Below are positions 1 through 7,954 of a stretch of 13,278 nt of DNA, piece by piece; position 1 is the first letter of the stretch; every line of letters starts with the position of its first letter. Below the pieces are notes generated by a model. The model was not told the DNA's origin and made no database searches. It saw only the letters and a list, made by a program, of their open reading frames with translations. Source of the stretch: Opitutaceae bacterium (GTDB lineage: Bacteria > Verrucomicrobiota > Verrucomicrobiae > Opitutales > Opitutaceae); NCBI GenBank assembly GCA_031266495.1, contig JAISAX010000404.1, positions 1 through 13,278 of the forward strand, written 5' to 3'. A program made the position numbers and the translations under genes.

Positions 1-60
1 GGGGGGGGCGGGGGGGGGGGGGGCGCGGCGCGGCGGGGCGGGGGGCGGCGGGGGGCCGCG
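1..60. repeat. G-rich low-complexity tract
   Basis: The window opens with runs of 8 and 14 G residues separated by single C residues, then a GC-only stretch. No coding or regulatory signal is visible. Similar G runs (8-13 nt) recur on the + strand at 2097-2108, 3822-3830, 5161-5168, 7827-7839 and 9946-9956, so this is part of a window-wide habit rather than an edge artefact alone. A homopolymer-related sequencing or assembly error is possible here. Confidence 0.6.
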
Positions 61-72
61 CATCCCCGATGC

Positions 73-1599
<1,527 letters not shown>

Positions 1600-1686
1600 G
1601 GTTTTATTCAATACCAATACCACTGCAACCGGCCCATCCCCGGAGACCAGAGCATCCCGGTGACCGGCCCCCCGGCACACGGCACA

Positions 1687-1717
1687 CGGACCGCCAGCAA
1701 AGGCGGTCCGTTTTTTT
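1687..1717 (+). terminator. Rho-independent terminator of eno
   Basis: CGGACCGCC at 1687-1695 pairs perfectly with GGCGGTCCG at 1702-1710 around a 6-nt loop (AGCAAA), followed directly by seven T residues (1711-1717). It lies 88 nt after the eno stop and points in the eno direction. On the minus strand no U-run follows, so it should act mainly in one direction. Confidence 0.93.
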
Positions 1718-2003
1718 ATCCACCGCCGCGCCGCTGTTGTCCCCATTGTCGTCATCGCCGGTAGCCCCGACGAGCGCACCCGCACCGGACGCTGAATCGG
1801 ACGCGCTTACCGACTGGCCAAATATGTCGTCCGTCGCGACCTCGGTCGCCGTGAGGACGCTGGCGCTGACGATCGGCGATAGGGGGGGTCAGCGTGGCGG
1901 TAGCGACAATCGCGACCGCGACCGCAAGCGCAAAGGCGAGCCGCGTCCGCCGGAACCGGGGCGCGGGGCCGGGGGCCGGGTTCGGTGAGGGTGAGGTCTT
2001 CAT
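1718..2003 (-). pseudogene. Frameshifted and truncated FG-GAP/integrin-alpha-like secreted protein remnant
   Basis: From an ATG at 2003 the minus strand encodes a basic stretch and a hydrophobic segment (RRTRLAFALAVAVAIVATA), like a signal peptide. The frame then meets a run of seven C (+ strand G7 at 1882-1888). Reading the run as six C joins it to a frame encoding ...SASVLTATEVATDDIFGQSV, SAS, then ALVGATGDDDNGDNSG. This is the hallmark of FG-GAP beta-propeller repeats (D-x-FG-x-SVS ... ALVGA-x-GDDDNG-x-x-SG). Only one repeat survives; normal proteins of this type carry many. Past about 1718 the frame runs through the eno terminator to a stop at 1604-1606 with no recognisable sequence. It is most likely a decayed fragment, though a sequencing error in the C run could explain the frameshift (not the truncation). 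Confidence 0.65.
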
Positions 2004-2020
2004 GATGAAGGGAAATTCCG

Positions 2021-2090
2021 GATTCCGGATTTCAGATTTCAGATTGTGGATTTCAGATTTCGGATTGTGGACTGCGGACTCCGGACGCGG
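2021..2090. repeat. Heptamer array, ten tandem 7-bp units (GATTNNR type)
   Basis: Ten uninterrupted 7-nt units run from 2021 to 2090: GATTCCG, GATTTCA twice, GATTGTG, GATTTCA, GATTTCG, GATTGTG, GACTGCG, GACTCCG, GACGCGG. The first two bases never vary, and the GC content of the units rises toward the 3' end. The array lies directly upstream (minus-strand sense) of the FG-GAP remnant. It is followed by a 12-G run (2097-2108) and purine-rich sequence to 2132. This style resembles the short tandemly repeated repetitive heptamers described in cyanobacteria, though relation by descent is not implied. Confidence 0.85.
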
Positions 2091-2132
2091 ACGGGAGGGG
2101 GGGGGGGGCGGAGAGGCGGGAGGGCGGGAGGG

Positions 2133-2456
2133 TCAGGGTTTTTTGGCGTGGGCGGTGGCGATGATGTCCACTTCGAGCGGCACGGGGATGGTGATTTCGG
2201 CTTCGCCGGGGCCGGTGCCGTGAGCTGTGCCGGGGGCGGCGGGGGTGGAGCCTTCGGCGTTGCCGCCGGCGTCGGGGGCGACGGAAGCGGCGGGGTGTTG
2301 ATCGTCGGGGGTTTTGCGTTTGCCGTGGCGGGCGGCGGCTCGGGCGTAATAGTCGATGCGGGCGTTGAGCGCGGCTATAAAGGTGTCGATCACCGCGGCG
2401 GCAGGTTGCGCGTGGCGGCGCTCAACGGGCGAAATGAACTGGACGGGTTGCGTCAT
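2133..2456 (-). CDS. Small hypothetical protein (107 residues)
   Basis: Not recognised as a known family. The ATG at 2456 gives a 107-residue product opening MTQPVQFISPVERRHAQPAA. It has a probable amphipathic helix around residues 19-45 (AAVIDTFIAALNARIDYYARAAARHGK), a low-complexity Pro/Ala/Gly middle (about 52-88), and a short beta-like tail (EAEITIPVPLEVDIIATA) ending in KKP. The frame stays open upstream to 2687, but that part is made of repeat DNA, so the internal start is preferred. There is no Shine-Dalgarno sequence and no signal peptide. It sits alone between pseudogene debris and repeats. It could be a genuine small lineage-specific protein or a chance frame in GC-rich DNA. Confidence 0.45.
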   Translation of the reverse strand: MTQPVQFISPVERRHAQPAAAVIDTFIAALNARIDYYARAAARHGKRKTPDDQHPAASVAPDAGGNAEGSTPAAPGTAHGTGPGEAEITIPVPLEVDIIATAHAKKP

Positions 2457-2603
2457 GGACAGGTTGAGGGCGTCGCAGGGACGCCGTCCCGGCCACGTTG
2501 GCGGGGGGCTTGCCGGGGCTATCCCGGAAGCGTCACAACGGCAAACGGCGATTCGCCTGGAATGTTCTGCATTCCCATGAGCCCGCGTATTTGGCGCTTC
2601 GCT

Positions 2604-2698
2604 AATGAAGAATGCAGAATAGAGAATGCAAAATGAGGTGCAGGTGCTTCGGTTTCCGCAGGGTTCGGCCCATTCTTCATTCTCCATTCTTCATTCTC
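2604..2698. repeat. Inverted pair of heptamer arrays (AATGAAG family) upstream of the esterase
   Basis: Five 7-bp units (AATGAAG, AATGCAG, AATAGAG, AATGCAA, AATGAGG) run from 2604 to 2638. Four units of the complementary sense (CATTCTT, CATTCTC, CATTCTT, CATTCTC) run from 2671 to 2698. The two arrays face each other across 32 bp, so the transcript could fold into an imperfect stem of about 28 bp. The gene-free stretch 2457-2812 otherwise holds a short palindromic GGGACGCCGTCCC near 2480. I see no gene in it. Confidence 0.8.
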
Positions 2699-2812
2699 CC
2701 CTCCCCCCCCTCCTCTGCTCAAAAACCGGATGGTATTTTTGGCCGGTTCCGGTTTGCTTGCCGGTTTTCCCGTCCCGTTTGCCCGAACATCACATCATCA
2801 TCCAGACCCGTC
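2699..2812 (+). other. Leader region of the CE7 esterase
   Basis: A pyrimidine tract (2697-2719) is followed by AAAACCGG at 2722-2729, which can pair with CCGGTTTT at 2761-2768. The hexamer CCGGTT occurs three times (2743, 2749, 2761). This may be a regulatory or mRNA-leader structure, but no promoter hexamers or LacI-type operator could be identified. No Shine-Dalgarno sequence precedes the ATG at 2813. Confidence 0.3.
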
Positions 2813-3796
2813 ATGCCCATCATCGACAAACCGCTCCCAGAACTGAAATGCTACCGCGGCACCAATCCGCGGCCCCGTGACTTCGACGCCTACTGGCGCT
2901 CCGCACTCAAGGATCTCGACGCCACTGACCCCGATCCGGATTTCGTGCCCTCCCTCGCCATCTCCCCGCGTGGCGCCGAGGCGTTCGACCTCTGGTTCAC
3001 CGGCGTCGGCGGCGCTCGCATCCACGCAAAATACCTGCGCCCCCTCCTCCCCTCCAAAAAAACGGCGGCGGCGGCTCCCGCACCCGCCATCCTCCAGTTC
3101 CACGGCTACTCCGGCAATGCCGGCGACTGGGCCGACAAGCTCTCCTGGGTCAGCCAGGGCTACTGTGTCGCTTCCCTGGATTGTCGCGGCCAGGGCGGTT
3201 CCTCGGAAGACAGGGGCGGGGTGCGGGGCAATACCCTCAATGGCCACATCATCCGCGGTCTCGATGACCCTGATCCGCAAAAACTGCTCTTCCGTTCCAT
3301 TTTTCTGGATACCGCGCAACTGGCCCGCGTCGTCCTCGCCTTGCCCGAGGTGGACCCGCGCCGCGTGGGCGCCACCGGCGGGTCGCAGGGCGGCGGTCTC
3401 ACGCTCGCTTGCGCCGCCCTTGAGCCTCGTATCAAACGCGCCGCCTCCGTCTTCCCTTTCCTTTGCGACTACAAGCGGGTCTGGGATATGGATCTGGCCA
3501 GGGATGCCTACAAGGAACTGCGCGATTATTTCCGCCTTTTCGACCCGCGTCACGAGCGCGAGGACGAGGTTTTCACCAAGCTCGGTTACATCGATTGCCG
3601 GAATCTCGCGCCTCGCATCAAGGCCGAGACGTTGATGTTCACCGGCCTGATGGATACCGTTTGCCCGCCTTCAACGCAGTTTTCCGCCTACAACAACATC
3701 CGCTCGAAAAAGAGCATGGTTATCTATCCCGATTTCGGTCACGAGGGCCTGCCGGGGCATTTTGACAGTATCTTCAACTTCATGGCGAAGCTTTGA
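2813..3796 (+). CDS. Acetyl-ester hydrolase, CE7 family (acetyl xylan esterase / cephalosporin-C deacetylase type)
   Basis: An alpha/beta hydrolase of 327 residues, the normal length for carbohydrate esterase family 7, which removes O-acetyl groups from xylo- and other oligosaccharides. The characteristic motifs are present: HGYSG at 97-101 (oxyanion region), RGQGG at 125-129, nucleophile S191 in GGSQGG, D281 in TGLMDTVCPP, and H310 in FGHEG. The opening MPIIDKPLPELKCYRGTNPRP is family-typical, which fixes the start at 2813. The frame extends upstream to 2612, but that part is repeat DNA. There is no signal peptide, so it should act in the cytoplasm on imported oligosaccharides. It is monocistronic and convergent with ruvA. 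It may serve the same glycan as the lyases further on, but no shared operator was found. Confidence 0.93.
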   Translation: MPIIDKPLPELKCYRGTNPRPRDFDAYWRSALKDLDATDPDPDFVPSLAISPRGAEAFDLWFTGVGGARIHAKYLRPLLPSKKTAAAAPAPAILQFHGYSGNAGDWADKLSWVSQGYCVASLDCRGQGGSSEDRGGVRGNTLNGHIIRGLDDPDPQKLLFRSIFLDTAQLARVVLALPEVDPRRVGATGGSQGGGLTLACAALEPRIKRAASVFPFLCDYKRVWDMDLARDAYKELRDYFRLFDPRHEREDEVFTKLGYIDCRNLAPRIKAETLMFTGLMDTVCPPSTQFSAYNNIRSKKSMVIYPDFGHEGLPGHFDSIFNFMAKL

Positions 3797-3815
3797 GCGG
3801 CGCGCGTGCGCCGCT
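3796..3815 (+). terminator. Hairpin overlapping the esterase stop codon
   Basis: AGCGGCGC (3796-3803) pairs perfectly with GCGCCGCT (3808-3815) around a 4-nt loop and starts on the last base of the TGA stop. No T-run follows; a G-rich tract (3821-3859) separates it from the convergent ruvA stop. It may be a weak or factor-assisted terminator for the esterase transcript. Confidence 0.4.
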
Positions 3816-3871
3816 GGTGGCGGGGGGGGGAGGAGGCGGGAGGCGGCGGGGGGAGGGTGGCGACCTCATCC

Positions 3872-4540
3872 TTACCCGCCCAGGGCTTTTTTGACGAGTT
3901 GCTCGGTGGTGGCCTTCGGGCCGATGGCAAGGGCGGCGTGGCGGACGGATTCATCGGCGTCGGCTTGCTTGTAACCGAGCGCCACCAGGGTGAGCACGGC
4001 GTCGCGCACATGCGAACCGGCCCCGGCCCCGCCGCCTCCGCTGCCGCCGCTGCCACCGCCGCCGCCAGCCGCTCCGGCAACTTCTCCGGTGGATGCGCCG
4101 CCCGCCAGCGATGTCGCGCCGGCGTCCGTTGATGTTGTTCCGACCTTGGCGCGCAGTTCGACCACGAGGCGTTCGGCGGTTTTTTTGCCGATGCCGGGGC
4201 ATTTCGAGAGCGAGCTGATGTCGCCCGCGCGGATCGCGCCTTCGAGCATGGGTAGCGACATGCGGCTCATGATCGTGAGCGCGAGCCGGGGTCCCACGCC
4301 GCTGACGTGCTCGATCATTGTCTTGAAAAAGTCGCGTTCCTGCGCGCTGGCAAAGCCGTAGAGTGTTTGCGCGTCCTCGCGGTAAATCACGAGGGTCTGG
4401 AGTTTCACGGTGGCGCCGATGGCAGGGAGTTTTTCGGCGGTGGTCACGGGGATGTTCACTTCGTAACCGAGTCCGTTGATTTCGATGGTGGCTCGAAGGG
4501 GGGTGGCTTCGGCCAGGTGGCCCTGGATGGAGGTGATCAT
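3872..4540 (-). CDS. ruvA: Holliday junction branch-migration protein RuvA
   Basis: RuvA binds four-way DNA junctions as a tetramer and loads the RuvB helicase motor during recombinational repair. The N-terminal OB domain (1 to about 63; MITSIQGHL, NGLGYEV) is followed by two helix-hairpin-helix motifs (SGVGPRLAL near 80-88; CPGIGKKTAERL at 114-125) and a C-terminal RuvB-contacting domain (about 176-222). At 222 residues it is slightly longer than usual because the linker before domain III (about 133-175) is a Gly/Ala/Ser-rich stretch with long glycine runs. ATG 4540 lies directly beside the interspersed repeat at 4541, leaving no Shine-Dalgarno sequence. ruvB and ruvC are not in the window. 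Confidence 0.97.
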   Translation of the reverse strand: MITSIQGHLAEATPLRATIEINGLGYEVNIPVTTAEKLPAIGATVKLQTLVIYREDAQTLYGFASAQERDFFKTMIEHVSGVGPRLALTIMSRMSLPMLEGAIRAGDISSLSKCPGIGKKTAERLVVELRAKVGTTSTDAGATSLAGGASTGEVAGAAGGGGGSGGSGGGGAGAGSHVRDAVLTLVALGYKQADADESVRHAALAIGPKATTEQLVKKALGG

Positions 4541-4740
4541 GGGAGGAAATTACGAATTACTAATTACTAATTACTAATGAAGAACGGATGGTACGCTGAT
4601 GGTACGCGGAACGGACGTAGGGGCGTCGCTTGCGACGCCCGCGCCAGGCGGAGAGTATTGGCGTATCTCCCGTTGCGTCAGGTCCTCGCGGGCTTCGCAA
4701 GCGAAGCCCCTACAGTCGTTCCGCGTAACTTCAGTCAGGA
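4541..4740. repeat. Composite interspersed repeat, copy 1 (heptamer array plus two inverted hairpin modules)
   Basis: It begins with GGGAGGA, then five 7-bp units (4548-4582: AATTACG, AATTACT three times, AATGAAG). A unit at 4577-4667 matches 7863-7953 at 86 of 91 positions without gaps. Module A contains a perfect 9-bp hairpin (GGGCGTCGC at 4621-4629 with GCGACGCCC at 4632-4640). Module B is the same design inverted: GGGCTTCGC (4690-4698) with GCGAAGCCC (4701-4709). Both modules carry CGCGGAACG outward, so the element is roughly palindromic overall. It ends in TTCCGCGTAACTTCAGT. No open reading frame of interest lies within. It abuts the ruvA start codon. The remaining 4741-4815 shows nothing recognisable. 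Confidence 0.85.
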
Positions 4741-4815
4741 ATCGGGAAAGGGCGGCTTCGCAGTCGGGTTGAGTTGCGCAAGTCATGAGCGGTTCGTGTG
4801 CATGGGGGTCGTTTT

Positions 4816-4843
4816 CTTGATTTTTAATTCTTGATTCTTGATT
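4816..4843. repeat. Heptamer array inside the 3' end of the 999-residue gene
   Basis: Four 7-bp units on + (CTTGATT, TTTAATT, CTTGATT twice; AATCAAG in the minus sense). Read on the minus strand it supplies the last codons (SRIKN) and the TAA stop (4824-4826) of the upstream gene. A small GC stem (CCCCGC 4845-4850 with GCGGGG 4855-4860) lies just before it. Confidence 0.8.
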
Positions 4844-7823
4844 TCCCCGCGTCAGCGGGGACCCCGGCGAGCCAGGTGGCCAGTGAATCGTGAAGGCCGA
4901 GCGTGACCCGCAGGGAGGATCGGGCGCCGGCAGGCCAGATACCGTCGTCGCGGGGGCCTTCGTCGATGAAGGTTCCTTGGGGCATGCGGAGCGGCGAGGT
5001 GATCAGCGTGGTGACGGGATTGTTCGCGTCGCCTCCGCGCTGGCGCATGGCCCGGGTCATGTCGGTTTTCCAGCCGAAACCGGATTGCCGGGTGTAGATG
5101 TGACGGCCTGATAGCAGGCCGTCGCCTCCGACAGACCAGGTGCGGGAGGAGGGGGGGGAGGGGGGGGGAGTGCCCGGAGTGTCCGGAGCGGCGTCGGCGT
5201 CGATGCGGATGGCGCTGATTTTCCAGTGGGCGTCGGACCTTTCCGGGAGAAAGGTGAGCCGGAGTGAGCCGTCCGCCACCGTCACGTCGAAGCTGCGTTC
5301 GATCGCGTATCCGCGTGCGGAGGACAGTGTTCCGGGCAGGAGAGTGCCGTTGAGGCGAACGCGAAATGGTTCGGTTTCCACGGATGCGTCGCCCGAGATG
5401 AGCGTGATCCGGTAGTTGCCGTCGGGCAGGTCAGCCCGCCAGTCGTAGTCGTGTTCCGGTCCGAACCGGGGCATTTGCCAATGGCCCGATTGCGGCTGGA
5501 CGAGGAAACACAGGTGGCCCATGCGGTAGGCCAGACCACCCCCGTCCACGGCGAGGCTTTCGTCAATGCTCCGGGCGAACGCGGGGACGAGGGAGAAGCG
5601 CACGGCATCCAGAGGGGTTTCCTCCAGGGCGGTGAAAGAGATTTCGCCGGTGAGCCGGTTGTTGGCCCATGTCCAGGTTTCGCCCGTTTCGACGGGCGGC
5701 GTGCGGGGACTGCCGCCGTCCCAGAGGCGGTAGGCGTGGCGCTGTATCGCTCCGCCCCATACACCGCCGGTGACGAGGGGTTCGGCGGACGGTCCCATGC
5801 TGTGCCGGCGTTGGGTGAGCGAAAGCCGGGCCAGGCCGGTTTCCGGGCGAACATCGGTGCGGAGGTCCGGGTTCATGTCGCCGAGGAAAAAGGAGGTGCC
5901 GTCCTGCACGACCTCGAACAGGGCGCCGGCCAGCAGCGTGCTGTTTTCGGGCGAGGGCGCGGCCACCATCGCGGAGATGCGGGTGTCGCTGGCGTGGGCG
6001 CGTCCGTTGGCATAAACGGTCAGCGTGCCGGCGGAGGTGGTGACTCGGGTCTGGAATCCGCCGGACTCGGGGGCGGCGCGCAGGAACGCCCGCGGCGGCG
6101 GCTCGCTCCGTCCGAGGGGCGCGGAGAGCCAGTAGAGCGCGCAGGGATTGTCGAAGATGCGCGGGTTGCCGGACGCGGCGGCGTGGGTGCGATCCACGAA
6201 GTGCTGGAGGAGGGGCGTCGGGGCGTAACGGTGGACGAGTTCCAGTCCGGAGGGAGCGGTGGCCCAGGGCGCGGTGATCCAGGTGTGCTTGATGGCGGGC
6301 GCCATGCCGAAGTCCATGCGGCCATCCGGTTCCAGGCAGTATTTGAAATAGTCGGCGTGGAGCCGGATCTGGCGCAGCGCGGATTCGTGCCCGGAAATCT
6401 GATACAGGCGCCCGACATGGCGCAGGGTGACTTCCGTGTAGCGGGCCTGGTTGTTCCAGCCTTTGACGTAATCCCAGGTGAGGCCGGAGAGCGATTCTTC
6501 GAGGTTGACGCGGAGGCGGCGGTCGATGTCGGCGCGGAAGTCGGCGCGGTCGAAGAGGCTGGCGGCTTGCTGGAGAATGAGGAGGTAGGCGCTGTCCATG
6601 TTCGGGTAGCCGTTTCGCCAGGAGTTGTAGGTGTCGAACTGGAACCGGGCGGTCCGCAGCAGGTGTTCGAGGGTGCGCCGGCGGGTGTCTTCCGGGAGCG
6701 AGGGGGCGAGGAGCACGAAGGCTTCCCAGGCGGGCGGGTAGTGGAAGCGGTTGATGTTTTTGTCCGGCGCCTGGCAGTCGCCTTCGTCGTTGGTGTGGCG
6801 GATGAGCCACCCGAAGGTGTCGGCGGCTTTGCGGAGGAGGTCGGGATTGCCCGCCTCGGGGCTGCCGGGGACGGCGTGCGCGAGGGCGAGCGAGAGAAGG
6901 GCTTCGGCGTTGGTGCGGTAGCGCCAGATGTCCTGGTTGAAGTTGTTGTAGTGGGATCCGATTACGCGCGACATGTCCACGGGTTTGAGCGGGTCGCGGA
7001 GGAAGGCGCGGGCGCGGTCGAGGGTTTGCCCGAAGATGAGGTCGAAGGCGGCGGGGTTGTTGCGGCGGCTTTCGGCGAGCAGCGCGAGGGAGGCTTCGCG
7101 GAGCGCGGGGAGCGTGGCGTCGGCACGGGCAAGCGATTCGGCGGCGGGCGGGCCGGCGAACCGGGCGGCTCCTTCGCCGAGGGGCAGGTCGGGAGGAGCG
7201 ACGCGCACGGAAACGTCATCCCAGCGCGTGGCGCCGGTAACGCCGTAGGAGAAACATTCGAGCCGGGCCGTGGCGGCGTCGGCGGGGACGGCGAGCACCA
7301 TTTCGAGTTGTGTCCAGGAATCGGGGATACGGCGGTTGCCGGCTTCGGCGAGTCCCTGCGGACCAGAGCGGACGATGGCGTCGAGGCCGACAGTCCAGGT
7401 GTGCCGGCGCGAGGGAGTCTTGCCGTCGTTTTTGTAGAACAGCAGGCGGAGGGCCGGGCCGGGGCGGGCGTCGGCGAGCGTGGTGCCGGGCGCGGCCATC
7501 ACCCAGGCAGAGACGTGGAGGCGGTCGTCCGCCCGGACCGGAAAGGCGCGGCTGGAGAGGGCGATGCGGGCGGGCCGGGTGGAGGCGATTTGCGCGGCGT
7601 GGCGACCGGACCGGGCGTCGGGGATGTTTTCAAACCGGACGGCATTGCGAATGGCGTCGCGATCCGCGCCTGTCGGGATGAAGCGGTTCCAGCCCGACAG
7701 GTCGCCGGACTCGAAGTCGCCGTTGGCGATCAGGTTTCCGGTTCGGGCGCGGGCGGCTCCGGGCAAGGCCAGAGCAAGGGCGGACGCGAGGGCGCAGAGG
7801 ATGACAGGGTGGAGTCCGGGCAT
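4824..7823 (-). CDS. Large secreted multidomain protein, probable toroid-fold polysaccharide lyase with carbohydrate-binding domains
   Basis: 999 residues. Signal peptide 1-26 (hydrophobic core, cleavage after ARA). Residues 29-208 look like a CBM4/9-type carbohydrate-binding sandwich (NLIANGDFESGDLSGW at the start, WDDVSV at 201-206). Residues about 225-565 are alpha-helical with SHYNNFNQDIWRYR (290-303), WRNGYPNMDSAY (402-413) and YTEVTLRHVGRLY (462-474), resembling an (alpha/alpha) toroid. About 570-775 is beta-rich. Residues 795-877 resemble a malectin/galactose-binding module (LPDGNYRITL, FRVRLNG, WKISAIRI). A Pro/Ser linker (881-893) and an unassigned 100-residue tail follow. The order fits secreted polysaccharide lyases, but no named family could be assigned and catalytic residues are not certain. 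A 13-C run lies just before the ATG, with no Shine-Dalgarno sequence. It is co-directional with the heparinase-like gene, 131 nt downstream. Confidence 0.75.
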   Translation of the reverse strand: MPGLHPVILCALASALALALPGAARARTGNLIANGDFESGDLSGWNRFIPTGADRDAIRNAVRFENIPDARSGRHAAQIASTRPARIALSSRAFPVRADDRLHVSAWVMAAPGTTLADARPGPALRLLFYKNDGKTPSRRHTWTVGLDAIVRSGPQGLAEAGNRRIPDSWTQLEMVLAVPADAATARLECFSYGVTGATRWDDVSVRVAPPDLPLGEGAARFAGPPAAESLARADATLPALREASLALLAESRRNNPAAFDLIFGQTLDRARAFLRDPLKPVDMSRVIGSHYNNFNQDIWRYRTNAEALLSLALAHAVPGSPEAGNPDLLRKAADTFGWLIRHTNDEGDCQAPDKNINRFHYPPAWEAFVLLAPSLPEDTRRRTLEHLLRTARFQFDTYNSWRNGYPNMDSAYLLILQQAASLFDRADFRADIDRRLRVNLEESLSGLTWDYVKGWNNQARYTEVTLRHVGRLYQISGHESALRQIRLHADYFKYCLEPDGRMDFGMAPAIKHTWITAPWATAPSGLELVHRYAPTPLLQHFVDRTHAAASGNPRIFDNPCALYWLSAPLGRSEPPPRAFLRAAPESGGFQTRVTTSAGTLTVYANGRAHASDTRISAMVAAPSPENSTLLAGALFEVVQDGTSFFLGDMNPDLRTDVRPETGLARLSLTQRRHSMGPSAEPLVTGGVWGGAIQRHAYRLWDGGSPRTPPVETGETWTWANNRLTGEISFTALEETPLDAVRFSLVPAFARSIDESLAVDGGGLAYRMGHLCFLVQPQSGHWQMPRFGPEHDYDWRADLPDGNYRITLISGDASVETEPFRVRLNGTLLPGTLSSARGYAIERSFDVTVADGSLRLTFLPERSDAHWKISAIRIDADAAPDTPGTPPPSPPSSRTWSVGGDGLLSGRHIYTRQSGFGWKTDMTRAMRQRGGDANNPVTTLITSPLRMPQGTFIDEGPRDDGIWPAGARSSLRVTLGLHDSLATWLAGVPADAGKSRIKN

Positions 7824-7826
7824 GGC

Positions 7827-7839
7827 GGGGGGGGGGGGG
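7827..7839. repeat. G13 homopolymer directly upstream of the 999-residue gene
   Basis: Thirteen G on +, i.e. a C13 run ending 3 nt before the ATG (7823) on the coding strand. This is a slippage-prone tract in the ribosome-landing region, so length variants could change translation. Confidence 0.6.
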
Positions 7840-7840
7840 A

Positions 7841-7953
7841 GGGAGGAAATTAAGAATTAAGAATGAAGAACGGATGGTACGCTGATGTTACGCGGAACGG
7901 AGGTAGGGGCGACGCTTGCGACGCCCGCGCCTGGCGGAGAGAATTGGCGTATC
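7841..7953. repeat. Composite interspersed repeat, copy 2
   Basis: Same organisation as the copy at 4541: GGGAGGA, then heptamers (AATTAAG twice, AATGAAG; 7848-7868; three units against five in copy 1), then a 91-bp unit (7863-7953) matching 4577-4667 at 86 of 91 positions. Its hairpin has one mismatch (GGGCGACGC at 7908-7916 against GCGACGCCC). The inverted second module seen in copy 1 is absent. The unit ends 1 bp before the heparinase stop codon (7955-7957) and fills the gap between the two lyase genes. Confidence 0.85.
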
Positions 7954-7954
7954 A

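Noticed and set aside
2612..2812. N-terminal extension of the CE7 esterase
   Set aside because: The extra 67 codons come from heptamer arrays and a pyrimidine tract; the family's normal N-terminus begins at 2813.
4690..4709. TTCGCAAGCGAA palindrome as a third LacI operator
   Set aside because: It is the stem-loop of the interspersed repeat module and lacks the AAGCGCTT-type centre and flanks shared by the two sites at 10747 and 10880.
4574..4786. 70-codon minus frame in the intergenic repeat
   Set aside because: It is made almost entirely of the interspersed repeat, and the same peptide-like string recurs from copy 2.
5451..7853. 800-codon open frame on + across the 999-residue gene
   Set aside because: Antisense shadow: Gly/Glu/Val-rich composition and no domain, whereas the minus frame has a signal peptide and recognisable modules.
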